DNA of 64,000 nt from Actinomycetes bacterium (GCA_024222295.1 JAAEPF010000025.1:62001-126000); one strand, 5' to 3'. Shown: positions 34,070-44,288, numbered from the stretch's first letter. Made by a program: numbers and translations. The notes: generated by a model from the letters alone, not told the origin.

Positions 34070-35731
34070 TCAGGAGCGGCCGATATCGCGGCGCACGAGA
34101 CCTGCCATTGCGACCAGGACCAGCGCAGCGACGATGGCGGTCAGGGCCACCAGCGGACCTGCGGTCAGCGCTGAACCCGGAACCGGTGGTACGTGCTGGA
34201 AGGGCGACAGCTCACGGGCCCAGTCGGGCAGGTTGAGCGCCTCGCCCAACAGGCCGACCACGACCACTAGTGCGACCCCTACCCAGGCGAGCATCGACCA
34301 GTGCGGCACGAACGCAAACAGCGCGTATGCCAGAGCCCCGATCACTGCGACTGCCGGTGCGACCACCAGTGCCGCGCCCACCATCTGCAGGACGCGGCTG
34401 CTGTCGCCAGTCACCGCTGCCGCGCCCACCCCAACGCCGAATCCGCCGGCTGCCAGCAACACCAACATGCCCATGGCAGCAACCAGCAGGTGGCTGCCGG
34501 CCCAGCGCGCACGGGAGGTGGGAGTGGCCAGGATCGGGTCGGCCCTGACGTTGGCTTCCTCCGTGCGCAGCCGCAGCACGCCCGACACCACGTAGCCCGA
34601 AACGAGCAGCCCGAGCATCATCGCGGCGGTGGCAAGGAACGAATCGGTGATCGAGCCGACGTCGGCCTGCGTGAAGAAGGCCTCCATGTCGGGGTTGTCC
34701 CGAACCATCTGCTCGACCTCGTCGGTGATCACGCCGTAGAACACGCCGATCACCACGATCCCGGCGAGCCAGCCGAGAACTGCTCCGCGCTGTAGCCGCA
34801 TCGCCAGGCCGAAGGGAGTCGAGAGCATGGGGCCGGCGGCGGGGTCGCCGGGCCTTTGGGGGACCATGCCGGCGCCGAAATCGCGGTGCCCGGCGAGCAC
34901 CACCGACAACCAACCCAACGCGAAGGCACCGACGATGGGCAGCACGAGCACCCACCAGCGCTCTCCGGCAAATGCCCGGATCGCCTGGCCCCAGTGCAGC
35001 GGAGACAGCCAGCTGAGCACACCGTTGCCGACGTCACCGATGGCACGCAGCACGAACGACACGCCGAGCACGATCAGCGCCAGGCCCGTTGCGGCCCGCG
35101 ACGACGAGGCGACCTGGCCGGTCACCAGTGCCACTCCGGCGAAGAAGATGCCACAGCCCGACAGGCTCAACGCGAACGCGACCGATCCCCCCGCCTCGAA
35201 CCCGCTGAGCAGGAGTCCGCCGGCAACCACCAGGCTTGTCGCCATGTTGGCGATGAGAACTCCAGCCATGGCCGCAACGGCACCTGCGTACCGGCCCACC
35301 GGAGTGGCCCGGAGGATCTCGGCGCGGTCGCTCTCCTCTTCTGCGCGGGTATGGCGCGTGATCATGAAGATGCTCATTAGCGAGACGAGGATCAGGGTCC
35401 AGATGGAGATCTCGTTCATGAGCACCGCACCCACTGTGGGTTGCTCGAGTCCGTAGCCGGGGCCGGCCTGCACGATCACGGCCGCGTTGCCCTCGGCAAG
35501 CTGCGAGTACGTAGCGAGCTTGTCGGGGGTCGAATAGAGACCCTCGATGCTGGAGGCCGACACCAGCACCAGTGCACCCACTGCGCCGGCCCACACGAGG
35601 AGTCGGACGCGGTCGCGCCGCAGCACCAGTGCCAGCAGCCATGTCCACCCACGTATCGAACCGCGCTCCGCCTGCGCGTGCCTGATCGGTCCCGGCGCCG
35701 GAGCGGGGCGCCGGACATCGGTAGTGGTCAT
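34070..35731 (-). CDS. ABC exporter permease (polyketide-antibiotic exporter type)
   Basis: 553 residues with about 12 transmembrane spans in two similar halves. [21 protein letters not shown] in the first half and [22 protein letters not shown] in the second are the repeated cytoplasmic loop of actinobacterial exporters annotated for polyketide antibiotics. Its start overlaps the stop of the ATPase gene by 4 bp (ATGA), so the two are translationally coupled and form one transporter. The substrate is unknown. Confidence 0.85.
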   Translation of the reverse strand: MTTTDVRRPAPAPGPIRHAQAERGSIRGWTWLLALVLRRDRVRLLVWAGAVGALVLVSASSIEGLYSTPDKLATYSQLAEGNAAVIVQAGPGYGLEQPTVGAVLMNEISIWTLILVSLMSIFMITRHTRAEEESDRAEILRATPVGRYAGAVAAMAGVLIANMATSLVVAGGLLLSGFEAGGSVAFALSLSGCGIFFAGVALVTGQVASSSRAATGLALIVLGVSFVLRAIGDVGNGVLSWLSPLHWGQAIRAFAGERWWVLVLPIVGAFALGWLSVVLAGHRDFGAGMVPQRPGDPAAGPMLSTPFGLAMRLQRGAVLGWLAGIVVIGVFYGVITDEVEQMVRDNPDMEAFFTQADVGSITDSFLATAAMMLGLLVSGYVVSGVLRLRTEEANVRADPILATPTSRARWAGSHLLVAAMGMLVLLAAGGFGVGVGAAAVTGDSSRVLQMVGAALVVAPAVAVIGALAYALFAFVPHWSMLAWVGVALVVVVGLLGEALNLPDWARELSPFQHVPPVPGSALTAGPLVALTAIVAALVLVAMAGLVRRDIGRS

Positions 35732-36660
35732 CCCGCCGCCTCGGCGGCCGCCTCGCCTGCGGAGCCGTTGCCGGCGAGTTCCTCGCCGTAGTGACGCAGG
35801 AACAGCTCTTCGAGGGTGGGCGGGTTGGACGACAGGGACTCGATCCCGAAGCTGGACAGCGCGGCGATGGCGGCATCGAGCTGTTCACCGTCGACCTCGA
35901 AGCCGACGCGGTGGCCCTCGACGGTTAGGCCCCGGACTCCGGGCACGTCCTGGATGCCCACCGGCGGTCGGAGCGTGACTGCGTCGACTGCGGTGCGGGT
36001 CATGTGCCGCAACTCCGCGAGCGTGCCCTGCTCGACGGTGCGCCCGTTGCGGATGATCGTGAGGCGGTCACACAGCTTCTCGACCTCGGCGAGGATGTGG
36101 CTGGAGAGCAGCACCGTGCGACCCTCGGCCTTGACATCCATGATGCAGTCCTGGAAGACGGCCTCCATCAGGGGATCGAGGCCCGCGGTCGGCTCGTCGA
36201 GCAGCAACAACTCGGCATCGGATGCGAGGGTGGCCACCAGGGCGACCTTCTGGCGGTTGCCCTTGGAGTAGGTGCTGGCCTTCTTGGTCGGGTCGAGGTC
36301 CAGCCGCTCGATCAGCTCGGCACGCTTGGCCTGGTCAATGCCGCCGCGCAGACGTGCCAGAAGGTCGATGACCTCGCCGCCTGAGAGGTTGGGCCAGAGG
36401 TTGTCGTCGCCCGGGACGTAGGCCAGTCGATGGTGGAGTTGAACCGCATCGCGCCACGGATCGCCGCCGAGCAGGCTGACTTCGCCACCGTCGGCACGCA
36501 GAAGGCCGAGCAGCACGCGGATGGTCACCGACTTGCCGGCGCCGTTGGGGCCCAGGAAGCCATGCACCTCGCCGGTCGCCACTTCGAGGTCGAGCCCGTC
36601 GAGGGCGACCGTCGAGCCGAACGACTTTGACAAGTTGGATGCGGAGACGGCAGTTGTCAT
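35728..36660 (-). CDS. ABC exporter ATPase
   Basis: 310 residues. Walker A GPNGAGKS (about 38-45), Walker [14 protein letters not shown], the His switch [11 protein letters not shown], and a signature of the form [12 protein letters not shown] in place of LSGGQ, which is common in this exporter group. The C-terminal 90 residues are an accessory domain. It drives the permease encoded downstream. The last residues are Ala/Glu-rich. Confidence 0.92.
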   Translation of the reverse strand: MTTAVSASNLSKSFGSTVALDGLDLEVATGEVHGFLGPNGAGKSVTIRVLLGLLRADGGEVSLLGGDPWRDAVQLHHRLAYVPGDDNLWPNLSGGEVIDLLARLRGGIDQAKRAELIERLDLDPTKKASTYSKGNRQKVALVATLASDAELLLLDEPTAGLDPLMEAVFQDCIMDVKAEGRTVLLSSHILAEVEKLCDRLTIIRNGRTVEQGTLAELRHMTRTAVDAVTLRPPVGIQDVPGVRGLTVEGHRVGFEVDGEQLDAAIAALSSFGIESLSSNPPTLEELFLRHYGEELAGNGSAGEAAAEAAG

Positions 36661-36907
36661 CGGAGAGCTGGATGGGGTGGCACTGGGCCGCTGGTGGACG
36701 CTCGGGGCGCGCGACCCCTCGGCGCCACGGTAGTTCGGCGCGATACGGTTGGCGCGGGATTCATGTGCTCGGCGGCTGCGCGGATGGCCCCTCTCCGATC
36801 ATTCGGTCGACCAGAGCCATCGGCACGTCGGGCCGCGGACCGTAGCAACGACTGCGCGGAACCGGCCGCACGCCCCAGATCTGCGGACGATGAGACTGGT
36901 GCGCGTT

Positions 36908-37642
36908 TCAGGGGCGCTTGTAGGGCTGGTTCCCGTAACGGTCGAAGTGAACCACCTCGCCCACTGGTGGCCGGGTGGTGGGACCGTAGCGACCCTTCGC
37001 CCACCCGATCGGGATGATGCACACCGGGTTGACCGACCGTGGCAGTCCGAGGATCCACCGCGCGGCAGGCACCAGCCAGATCGGAAGCGTCTGCAGTGAC
37101 GCGCCGAGCCCAACAGCACGACATCCCAGAAGCAGGTTCTGCACGGCGGGGTACACCGAGCCGTAGAACGAGGAGACGGAGATCTGTGGGCGGCCCACAG
37201 GTCGGTGCTTGAGGTTGCGGCGGTAGCACGGGATCACGAACACAGGCAGGTCCTCGAAGTTCTCGGCCTGCCACTGGCCCGGGCGCATCTGGCGAATGGC
37301 CTTGTCGTCGCCTTCGGCCATCCGCTCGGCGATCGGATTGAACAGCCCGTAGAGGACCCGGTAGAGCTTCGCGATGCGCTCCTTCTGCCGACGGTCCTCG
37401 ATCACCATGTAGGTCCAGTCCTGGGTGTTGGAGCTGGTGGGGGCCTTGAGCGACAGCTCCAACAGGTGCATCAGCAGGTCCCGGTCGACAGGTTCGGTGT
37501 GCAGCTTGCGCACCGCCCGCTGCGTGCGCATCGCCTCCTGCATCGACATGTCGAGCTTGCCCAGCACATCGGCGGTTTCGGGTGGCTCGAACCTCTCCGG
37601 CTGCGCTGTGGTGGTCGTGCCGGGGCCATCTGTCGTGTTCAC
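36908..37642 (-). CDS. Nitroreductase-family FMN protein
   Basis: 244 residues. MRTQRAVRKLHTEPVDRDLL, LELSLKAPTSSNTQDWTYMVIED and AVQNLLLGCRAVGLGASLQTLP are nitroreductase motifs for FMN binding. The C-terminal part (VNPVCIIPIGWAKGRYGPTTRPP) is usual. Probably reduces a nitro-aromatic, quinone or unsaturated substrate with NAD(P)H. GTG start with TACGAT (37650-37655) 7 nt upstream. The 247-bp space between it and the ATPase gene shows nothing I can name. Confidence 0.83.
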   Translation of the reverse strand: MNTTDGPGTTTTAQPERFEPPETADVLGKLDMSMQEAMRTQRAVRKLHTEPVDRDLLMHLLELSLKAPTSSNTQDWTYMVIEDRRQKERIAKLYRVLYGLFNPIAERMAEGDDKAIRQMRPGQWQAENFEDLPVFVIPCYRRNLKHRPVGRPQISVSSFYGSVYPAVQNLLLGCRAVGLGASLQTLPIWLVPAARWILGLPRSVNPVCIIPIGWAKGRYGPTTRPPVGEVVHFDRYGNQPYKRP

Positions 37643-37726
37643 GCGCGGGATCGTACGCCAGTTGGCGGCCCAGATTTAGATTCCCCTCGCAACGATGAGT
37701 GGCTGACCATGAGCGAACTGCGCCGG

Positions 37727-38581
37727 TCAGGTGTCCAGGACGGCGACAGGGTCCCGAGTCGTGTAGCGCCCGTTGTCAGAGCGTTCGAGGGCTGCCATCG
37801 CGACGTCAGGGTCATGCACGAAGAACAGCCGGGCACCACGCGGCTCCAGGTCTTCCCACAGGGCGGCCCTTTCTTCCACCAGCAGCTCCGGGTAGCGGTC
37901 GTATCCCATCGTGATGGGCACGTGCACCCACGGCGTCGCCGGAGCCAGGTCGCCGGTGAACACGACCGGACCGTCTTCAGCCTCGACCTCGGTGAGCATC
38001 AGCCCCGGCGTGTGCCCTTGGGAGAAGTGGAAGCGGTAGCCATCGCCGAGGGTGCCCGAACGGTCACCGTCGACGACCTCTACTCGTCTGGTCTCCTCGA
38101 GCAGCCCCGGTAGTCCGGGGATGAACGAAGCGCGGTCGCGCACTGTCGGGTTGTGCGCCCTCTCGAGCGCAGCTGCGCTCACCACGAACCGCGACGAGTC
38201 GAAGGCCAGCTCGAGACCCCGGTCCGCCGACCACGGCTTCAGGATCCCGCCGGCATGGTCGAAATGCAGGTGCGACAGCACCACCACGTCGATGTCGTGC
38301 GAGGCCAGGCCGATGGCGGCCAGGTTGTCGGTGAGCACGTCCGCCTCTTCGACAACTCCGTAACGGGCGCGCATGTCGGGGTCGAAGAACGTGCCGATGC
38401 CGGCCTCGAACAACACGTTTCGGCCACTGTCCTCCTGCACCAGCAGTGCACGGGTGGCCAGCGGGATCGTGTTGTCGTCGCCCACCTCCACCCAGCGCTG
38501 CCAAAGGACCTTGGGTGCGTTGCCGAACATCGCCCCACCGTCGAGGCGCTGGGAGTTTCCGGTGACCGAGCGCAGCTTCAT
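37727..38581 (-). CDS. MBL-fold metallohydrolase, lactonase-like
   Basis: 284 residues. HLHFDHAGG gives the dinuclear metal site; the later His in FSQGHTPG and Asp in [13 protein letters not shown] complete it. This arrangement is like that of N-acyl-homoserine lactonases and related esterases. The natural substrate cannot be told. It sits 12 bp downstream of the dipeptidase gene on the same strand and may be co-transcribed. Confidence 0.82.
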   Translation of the reverse strand: MKLRSVTGNSQRLDGGAMFGNAPKVLWQRWVEVGDDNTIPLATRALLVQEDSGRNVLFEAGIGTFFDPDMRARYGVVEEADVLTDNLAAIGLASHDIDVVVLSHLHFDHAGGILKPWSADRGLELAFDSSRFVVSAAALERAHNPTVRDRASFIPGLPGLLEETRRVEVVDGDRSGTLGDGYRFHFSQGHTPGLMLTEVEAEDGPVVFTGDLAPATPWVHVPITMGYDRYPELLVEERAALWEDLEPRGARLFFVHDPDVAMAALERSDNGRYTTRDPVAVLDT

Positions 38582-38593
38582 GCGAGCCCGAGG

Positions 38594-39283
38594 CTACGAC
38601 GCCGCCGCGTAGATTGGCTCGTTGTCCGTGATTGCCGCCCACCTCTGGGTGCCGTACTCGAAGTGCCACCACTCCTGTGCGAGCACCACGAAACCCGCGG
38701 CGCGCATGTGCCAGTAGAGGAAGCGGCGCAGTTCCCGCTCCGAGCCGGGTTCCGACTCGAGCGACGCGGCATGGGCACCTTCGTGGAAGTCGTCGAACGA
38801 GGTTCCGAGCGCCAGCGCCTGGCCATCCCACGCAAGTGTGAGGTCGACCGTGCCACCCGTGAGGTGCGGTGGCGGGTTTGCCGGGTCGGGATTCGGATGC
38901 GACACGAACCCCGCCGGCAGGTGCGGGTCGGCATAGGCCGCCTCGTAGATCGCCTGCTGCAACTCGAGCGCTCGCCAGGCGTCGAAGACAGCGATCCCGA
39001 ATGGCTCCGGCATTCGATCGGCGACCCGGTAGAGCCGTTGGGCTGCGCCCTCTCGCAACTGAAGGTGTGGGCGCGTATGAGGCCAGCCCGCGCGCTCGTA
39101 ACAGGAAAGGTCGAAGACCCGTTTGTGCTCCACGGTCACAAGCGGCTCGTCACAGTCCGCGGAGACGGGACCGAACCGAGTCGGTTCAGCCAGCTCCGGC
39201 AGCGGCGCCTGCCCCGTCAGGCCAGAGAGCATCCCATCGGCGGGTGGAGCAGTTGCCCATTCGTACGTTGGTAGGTTCATCAC
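38594..39283 (-). CDS. D-alanyl-D-alanine dipeptidase-like (M15D/VanX family)
   Basis: 229 residues. IAVFDAWRALELQQAIY, the zinc motif HLTGGTVDLTL (His and Asp) and EWWHFEYG (Glu and His) are the VanX/DdpX pattern; the motif more usually reads SxHxxGxAxD, here PPHLTGGTVD. It probably hydrolyses D-Ala-D-Ala or a related dipeptide. It lacks a clear signal peptide, so it is probably cytoplasmic. No vanH/vanA genes lie near, so turnover of wall peptides is more likely than glycopeptide resistance. Start at 39283 or 39280 (MMNLP). Confidence 0.83.
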   Translation of the reverse strand: MMNLPTYEWATAPPADGMLSGLTGQAPLPELAEPTRFGPVSADCDEPLVTVEHKRVFDLSCYERAGWPHTRPHLQLREGAAQRLYRVADRMPEPFGIAVFDAWRALELQQAIYEAAYADPHLPAGFVSHPNPDPANPPPHLTGGTVDLTLAWDGQALALGTSFDDFHEGAHAASLESEPGSERELRRFLYWHMRAAGFVVLAQEWWHFEYGTQRWAAITDNEPIYAAAS

Positions 39284-39376
39284 CAGACGATTCTGCCCGT
39301 GGCTGGACCACCAGCGACACGGGCGTGACAGTGGCCCCCTGTAGCCATCGGGTAGTTCGGCGGAGCTTGCCCCCGG

Positions 39377-41500
39377 TCAGGTCAGCCGGGCGGCATCGAT
39401 CTGTCGGGCGACCGGGAGCACTGCCTCTCCGGGCATGGGCCTGCCGTAGAGGAACCCTTGGGCGTGACCCACTCCTGCTCTCCGCACGCACTGATGCTGT
39501 TGTTGCGTCTCGACGCCTTCGGCGTACACATCCATGCCTAGCGTCCTGCCCATATCGACGATGTTCGCCAGCAGATTCATGGGAGGGGTGTCACAAACCG
39601 CGGGATCATCGCAATCGAGCCGACTGACGAACTCGCGGTCGATCTTGAGTACGTCCACCGGCAGGTCCTGAAGCATCGCCAGAGACGAGTAGCCGGTACC
39701 GAAGTCATCGAGGGCGATCGCGCAGCCCATGGCGCGGATCTCCTCCATCACCTCGGTCGCCTGTTCCTGGTCATCGAAGAGGGCCGTTTCGGTGACCTCG
39801 AAGACAAGTGTGCCCGGGTCGACGTGGCTCCCGGCGATGGCGGTCTTCAGGCGGGCGCACAGGTCGGTTGCGGCGAACTGGCGGCGTGACAGGTTGATCG
39901 AGAGGTGGGGTGTGGTGACAAGACCCGACCCTGTTGCCCAGACACCGGCCTGTCTCAACGCTTGGCTGATGAGATGGTTGCCAATGGTGATGATGAGTCC
40001 CGATTCCTCTGCAACTTGGAGGAACTCCGAAGGCCCAAGAAGGCCTCGGTAGGGATGGTTCCAGCGAGCGAGGGCTTCGAATCCGGTGACCTTGCCGCTG
40101 CCAAGGCTCACGACCGGCTGGTAGTGGAGGCAGAACTCATCATTGCTGATCGCTTTCCTGAGTGCGCGAACCTGTGAGTCGTAGGATCCGGAGACGCCGA
40201 CAGCACTCTCGGAGCGCCGGTGGGCAGTCACGCCGCCGCCGCGGCGCTTCGACGCGTACATCGCCCGGTCGGCGTTGCTGATGACCGCAGACACGTCGGC
40301 CCCGTCCGCAGGGAACCGGGCGATCCCACAGCTGGCACCGATCCGTAGGACTTGGCCTCCGATATTGAAGGAACGGGACAGGAGGTCCACGATTCGTTCC
40401 GCTGCGGCAAGGGCACCGCGTTCGTCCTGCTTCTCGCAGATGACCAGGAACTCATCGCCCCCAATTCGGCAGACGGTGTCCTCTTTGCGAACGGCATTCT
40501 GGATTCGCCGAACGGCCTCCCTGAGAACCAGATCACCAACGTAATGACCATGAGTGTCATTCAGCGCCTTGAACCTGTTGAGATCCACGAAAATGACGGC
40601 ACCAGTAGTTCCTGAATCGAGAGAGTCCTCCAGGGCATGGTCGAGGAGGCGCTCGAGCTCGCCTCGATTGGCGGCACCCGTCAACGCATCGGTGGCGGCC
40701 TGGTCCCTCAGGCGGCGCTCAGCCTCCTTGAGCTCCGAGATGTCATCAACGTACGACACCCATCTGAACGGCTGAGCGGAGATGGTCGCACCAGCTATGC
40801 GCACCGGCACCCTGTGGCCGTCACGGTGCACGTACTCCTTGTAGATCGGTCCCGACCTCCCGACCTTGGCCATTTCCTCACCGGCTTTCGCGTCGACCTC
40901 CAGAAATTCCGGCGGTGTGAGCGATACCCAGTCGATTCCGCCGGACACGAGATCAGAGTGGTCGTAGCCAAGCATTCCCAGGAAGTAGTCATTTGCGTTC
41001 AGAACTCGATCACCGACGCCGGTGATGATTCCCACGATGTTCGAGTCGAACAGGCGCTGCAATGCACCGTCGATGTCTTCTTGTGTTGAGTCGGACGGCG
41101 ACGCGAGCGCGTTCGGCTCCTTGTCCGCTTCGGCCACCGACCACACGAACCGCTGGCAAGTGCCCGTCTCGTCGCGCACACCAGCCACGGAACCGAACAC
41201 CTGGACACGTGTACCGTCGGGCTTGGCGAATTGGCCCTCGAAGTAACCGCGAGACGGCGCAGACGCCAGGTCTTTGCCCAATTGCGCTTCGAACCACGGG
41301 ACCTGATCCGATGGCCACCACTCGTAGGGTGCAACGCCGCCCACGAGATCGTCGGCTTCAAGACCGACGATCTCACAGAAAGCGTCGGATGCTGCCAACA
41401 CACGACCCTGCGCGTTCGTCTCGAGGAAACCCGACCGGTGGCTGGGTACAGCCACTTTGGCCTCGAGTGTGTCTGATGTCGGCAGTTCTGATCTCACCAA
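39377..41500 (-). CDS. PAS-PAS-GGDEF-EAL cyclic-di-GMP signalling protein
   Basis: 707 residues. Two PAS domains (about 20-125 and 145-258), a GGDEF domain with RIGGDEF at 345-351 and an EAL domain with GFEALARW at 473-480 and DDFGTGYSSL. An RxxD inhibitory site (RKED, 338-341) lies 5 residues before GGDEF. Both catalytic signatures are intact, so synthesis and breakdown of c-di-GMP are both possible. There is no transmembrane segment, so it senses a cytoplasmic signal through the PAS domains. Confidence 0.93.
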   Translation of the reverse strand: MVRSELPTSDTLEAKVAVPSHRSGFLETNAQGRVLAASDAFCEIVGLEADDLVGGVAPYEWWPSDQVPWFEAQLGKDLASAPSRGYFEGQFAKPDGTRVQVFGSVAGVRDETGTCQRFVWSVAEADKEPNALASPSDSTQEDIDGALQRLFDSNIVGIITGVGDRVLNANDYFLGMLGYDHSDLVSGGIDWVSLTPPEFLEVDAKAGEEMAKVGRSGPIYKEYVHRDGHRVPVRIAGATISAQPFRWVSYVDDISELKEAERRLRDQAATDALTGAANRGELERLLDHALEDSLDSGTTGAVIFVDLNRFKALNDTHGHYVGDLVLREAVRRIQNAVRKEDTVCRIGGDEFLVICEKQDERGALAAAERIVDLLSRSFNIGGQVLRIGASCGIARFPADGADVSAVISNADRAMYASKRRGGGVTAHRRSESAVGVSGSYDSQVRALRKAISNDEFCLHYQPVVSLGSGKVTGFEALARWNHPYRGLLGPSEFLQVAEESGLIITIGNHLISQALRQAGVWATGSGLVTTPHLSINLSRRQFAATDLCARLKTAIAGSHVDPGTLVFEVTETALFDDQEQATEVMEEIRAMGCAIALDDFGTGYSSLAMLQDLPVDVLKIDREFVSRLDCDDPAVCDTPPMNLLANIVDMGRTLGMDVYAEGVETQQQHQCVRRAGVGHAQGFLYGRPMPGEAVLPVARQIDAARLT

Positions 41501-41576
41501 ACCACCTGCCCGGAACCTCTTCTTTGCCGCCTACGCGTCCCTACTATCGGCCGCAGCTCTCCATTCGCTAACTATC

Positions 41577-41636
41577 GACTTGAAACTCTCCAGATCTACC
41601 TGAAGTTCGCCAGATCGACTTGACGTTGTCTGGTGA
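41577..41636. repeat. Three imperfect 20-bp tandem units
   Basis: Units start at 41577, 41597 and 41617: GACTTGAAACTCTCCAGATC, TACCTGAAGTTCGCCAGATC and GACTTGACGTTGTCTGGTGA. They lie in the 294-bp region between the divergent c-di-GMP gene and the thioesterase-like gene. The 20-bp period is about two helix turns, as for repeated protein-binding sites. I see nothing else in this gap. Confidence 0.5.
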
Positions 41637-41794
41637 GTGTACCGTCGGCTTCCCTCGGATCGCTCGTGAACGGGATCTTCCGGCGTTGCAGGTCTTGGTG
41701 GTGGATTGCCCCACCACGCCAACTCGCCGTTGTCCGGGAATGGTTATGATTCGGGCGCCTGGGAAGTCCCGAACCTTCAGGCCATGGAGTTGCC

Positions 41795-43093
41795 GTGAAG
41801 CTGACCGTGACACCGCTCGAATCGCTGGCCGATGAGGCTCCGGGCATCCAGGTCAGCGGGATCCACCCCGGCGACTCGGTAGTGCTCGAAGTGAGCTGCA
41901 CGGACCCCGCAGGACATCGATGGTCGGGGTCGAACACCTATTGCGCCGGCGAGGACGGAACGGTGTCCCCAGATGCCACAGCACCGCTCATGGGCGACTA
42001 CGACGGCGTGGACCCGACGGGCCCTTTCTGGAGCATGGGATTCGCAGACGAGCGCACGGCACCGACGACCTTCACGCTTCCGTTCGGTCCGCTCGACTTC
42101 GAGGTTGGAGCAGCCTGTGGGGACTCAGCCGCCCGGGTCACTTCGACGCGGACATGGGACGGCTCCGTTGGTCGCAGGGACCTTTCCGGGGAAGGGTTCC
42201 GCTCCGAGCTGTTCCTTGCAGAGTCCAGTGCGGAGAAACCGCTGGTGGTCATCGTGCCGGGCTCCACGGGGCCTGCCGGCATGCGACCAGTGGCAGGGCT
42301 TCTCGCTGGTCGCGGGTACAACGCGGCCGTGCTCTCATACATGCAACAGGACGGCCTTCCTTCATCTCTGAAGGAGATACCACTCGAGTCGATACACCGT
42401 GGCATCAAGGCGCTCGCAGGGCATCCGGAGGTCGACGGCGGCCGCGTGGCCGTATTGTCCTACTCGGTCGGGACCACAGTCGCGCTGGCATCGCTCTGTT
42501 TTGACGGCGCGCCCCCGGTAGCCGGCGTCGTGGCCGTTGCACCCAGTTCCGTGGTCTGGCAAGCACTCAGCGAGGGCGGCCCACCACCCAGATGCTCCTC
42601 GTTGACGTCTGGCGGCCAGCCACTCGACTGGCTGCCAATGCATGGCGAACAGATCATGCCGGAACTGATCAAGCACGCAACGGTGGACCGTCTCTACCGG
42701 CGGCACCCCAGGCCCCATGCCCTGCACCTCCGCAAGACCTATGAACCAGGACTGGCGGACTCCGAGGCAGCGGACGCGGCCGCGATCCCGGTGGAACGCA
42801 TCGAGGCACCGCTGCTGCTTCTCAGCGGCGCCGACGATGAGATGTGGCCCGCCTCGGAGATGGCGGCAGCGGTCATCCAGCGCCGCCAGGAGCATGGGAT
42901 CCAGACCGACCGACACATTGACTATCCAAGAGCAGGACACTTCATCAGGCCACCGGTGGCTCCCACCACGGTCGCCTGGAACGACGACCTGGTCAGTGGT
43001 GGCACCCCGGAGGGCTCCGCGCTCGCAGACCGCGACGGATGGGTCACCATGCTCGACACGCTGGCCGACTGGTTCGACAGCACTTCGACCTGA
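41795..43093 (+). CDS. BAAT/acyl-CoA thioesterase-like alpha/beta hydrolase
   Basis: 432 residues. An N-terminal beta domain (about 1-125: IHPGDSVVLEVSCTDPAGHRW) like the acyl-CoA thioester hydrolase/BAAT N-domain is followed by an alpha/beta hydrolase with nucleophile Ser224 in LSYSVG, an acid in LLSGADDEMWPA and a His in RAGHFIRPP. Relatives split acyl-CoA or transfer acyl groups to amino acids. The nucleophile is Ser rather than the Cys of bile-acid conjugating enzymes, so a hydrolase is more likely. GTG start with GGAG 5 nt upstream. Confidence 0.8.
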   Translation: MKLTVTPLESLADEAPGIQVSGIHPGDSVVLEVSCTDPAGHRWSGSNTYCAGEDGTVSPDATAPLMGDYDGVDPTGPFWSMGFADERTAPTTFTLPFGPLDFEVGAACGDSAARVTSTRTWDGSVGRRDLSGEGFRSELFLAESSAEKPLVVIVPGSTGPAGMRPVAGLLAGRGYNAAVLSYMQQDGLPSSLKEIPLESIHRGIKALAGHPEVDGGRVAVLSYSVGTTVALASLCFDGAPPVAGVVAVAPSSVVWQALSEGGPPPRCSSLTSGGQPLDWLPMHGEQIMPELIKHATVDRLYRRHPRPHALHLRKTYEPGLADSEAADAAAIPVERIEAPLLLLSGADDEMWPASEMAAAVIQRRQEHGIQTDRHIDYPRAGHFIRPPVAPTTVAWNDDLVSGGTPEGSALADRDGWVTMLDTLADWFDSTST

Positions 43094-43162
43094 GCTTCAG
43101 GCTCCGTTGGCCACCTGAGGGGCTTGCACACACCGCTGCACAGCGTTCCCGGGGCTCCTATG

Positions 43163-43184
43163 CTCTGCATTGCAGAGTACTCTG
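43163..43184. promoter_or_regulatory. Two overlapping palindromes, candidate operator
   Basis: CTCTGCA-T-TGCAGAG (43163-43177) overlaps CAGAGTACTCTG (43173-43184), a perfect 12-bp palindrome. Together they give three alternating CTCTG half-sites. They end 27 bp before the membrane protein start and are a good candidate binding site for the winged-helix protein encoded downstream. Confidence 0.55.
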
Positions 43185-43211
43185 TCGCTGTCGAGCGGAG
43201 GGGAGAGGAAC

Positions 43212-43862
43212 ATGTCTGAGAGTTCGGTTGAGGGTGGGAAATTAGACGCCTCGCGGGAGGAACAGGCTCGCTATCTGGAGTCGCTGCGTAAGCGCACCCG
43301 AAGGGACCTGCGTGACGAGTCAGTGCCCCTTGTCGTTATCGGCGCAGTCTTGTTCGTCTACGCCACCATCCAGTTCGGTTCGATAGGTGCGTTCCCGGCA
43401 ATCCTCGGACTCCCGGCGGCCTTCGTGATTGTGTGGGGCATCTCTCGTCAGCGGGCCCACGAGGCAGGCTTGGGAGGCGGTGACACCGAGCTGGTGGTTG
43501 CCTTCGCAGTGTTCACACTGCTCGCACTCAATTGGAGCGCGATCGCTGACCTGGCGCTCAACACCGATGTGGTGGTGGCCGGCAAGCGGGAATTCACCCT
43601 CCGCGACGCTGCCTCAGAGGCGAGCAGCTACGCGTGGCCGACAATGGTCGTCGGCGGCGGACTGGCCGCTCTCGGCTGGATCCGTCACCGCAGCACAATG
43701 GTCATATGTGGCGTCGGGGTCGTCTTCGCCGGGCTGCTCGCTTGGGTGTTCTGGACCTCTGACGTTCGAAACGCCGTTCCCCTGCCCCAGGTCCTGGTCG
43801 AGGTGGCAGCGTTGGCAACGATCGTGGTCGGTATCGTGGCCAGCCGTCGCCATGGACGGTGA
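43212..43862 (+). CDS. Six-TM membrane protein of unknown function
   Basis: 216 residues. A charged N-terminus of about 35 residues precedes about six hydrophobic spans (LVVIGAVLFVYATIQFG, AFPAILGLPAAFVIVWGIS, ELVVAFAVFTLLALNW, PTMVVGGGLAALGWI, VICGVGVVFAGLLAWVFW, VLVEVAALATIVVGIVAS). I recognise no family. ATG at 43212 has GGAGAGGA just upstream. The next gene, a winged-helix protein, overlaps its last 11 bp, so the two form an operon; membrane protein plus small regulator is a common pairing. Confidence 0.72.
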   Translation: MSESSVEGGKLDASREEQARYLESLRKRTRRDLRDESVPLVVIGAVLFVYATIQFGSIGAFPAILGLPAAFVIVWGISRQRAHEAGLGGGDTELVVAFAVFTLLALNWSAIADLALNTDVVVAGKREFTLRDAASEASSYAWPTMVVGGGLAALGWIRHRSTMVICGVGVVFAGLLAWVFWTSDVRNAVPLPQVLVEVAALATIVVGIVASRRHGR

Positions 43863-44175
43863 GCAACACCCGGTCAGCCAACTCCATGACGTTGTGCACC
43901 AACGCCACCGGCTGGGAATCCTCGCCGTGCTGACCGAAGCACGGCGCGCTGACTTCGCATACCTGAAGAAAACACTGTCGTTGACCGACGGCAACCTCGG
44001 CCGGCACCTGCAGGTTCTGGAGGACGCCGAGCTCGTCACATCAAAAAGGGTGTTGGAGGGGAGACGGCCTCGAACCTGGTTGCGAATCACAGCCAAGGGC
44101 AGACGAGCACTCGACTCGGAACTCAAGATCATGAACGACCTGATCCGACGGGTATCCCACCCCAAGCAAGACTGA
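43852..44175 (+). CDS. Small winged-helix transcriptional regulator
   Basis: 107 residues, essentially one winged helix: LHDVVHQRHRLGILAVLTEARRADFAYLKKTLSLTDGNLGRHLQVLEDAELV is the helix-turn-helix, and RRPRTWLRITAKGRRALDSEL is the wing and dimer helix. This is the MarR/PadR-like single-domain type that often controls its own operon and a partner membrane protein. Starts inside the end of the upstream gene (11-bp overlap). A terminator hairpin begins 2 bp after the stop. Confidence 0.83.
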   Translation: MDGEQHPVSQLHDVVHQRHRLGILAVLTEARRADFAYLKKTLSLTDGNLGRHLQVLEDAELVTSKRVLEGRRPRTWLRITAKGRRALDSELKIMNDLIRRVSHPKQD

Positions 44176-44176
44176 A

Positions 44177-44196
44177 GGCCCCGCATCCGGGGGGCC
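44177..44196 (+). terminator. Hairpin terminator behind the winged-helix gene
   Basis: GGCCCC (44177-44182) pairs with GGGGCC (44191-44196) over an 8-nt loop, followed by ATCTCTGTT. Confidence 0.6.
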
Positions 44197-44288
44197 ATCT
44201 CTGTTCGGTACGTGATGACCCCCCGCAGGCTATGGAGGGCACGATGTGGTCAGCGGGCTTCGCATCTGACCGGGGCGCCCCAGCCAAC

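Noticed and set aside
35728-36660. Degenerate ABC signature (SKGNR instead of SGGQ) as a sign of an inactive ATPase
   Set aside because: This variant is usual in the same exporter subfamily, and both Walker motifs and the switch His are intact.
38594-39283. Vancomycin-resistance gene cluster
   Set aside because: Only a VanX-like dipeptidase is present; no vanH, vanA or vanRS-like genes lie nearby.
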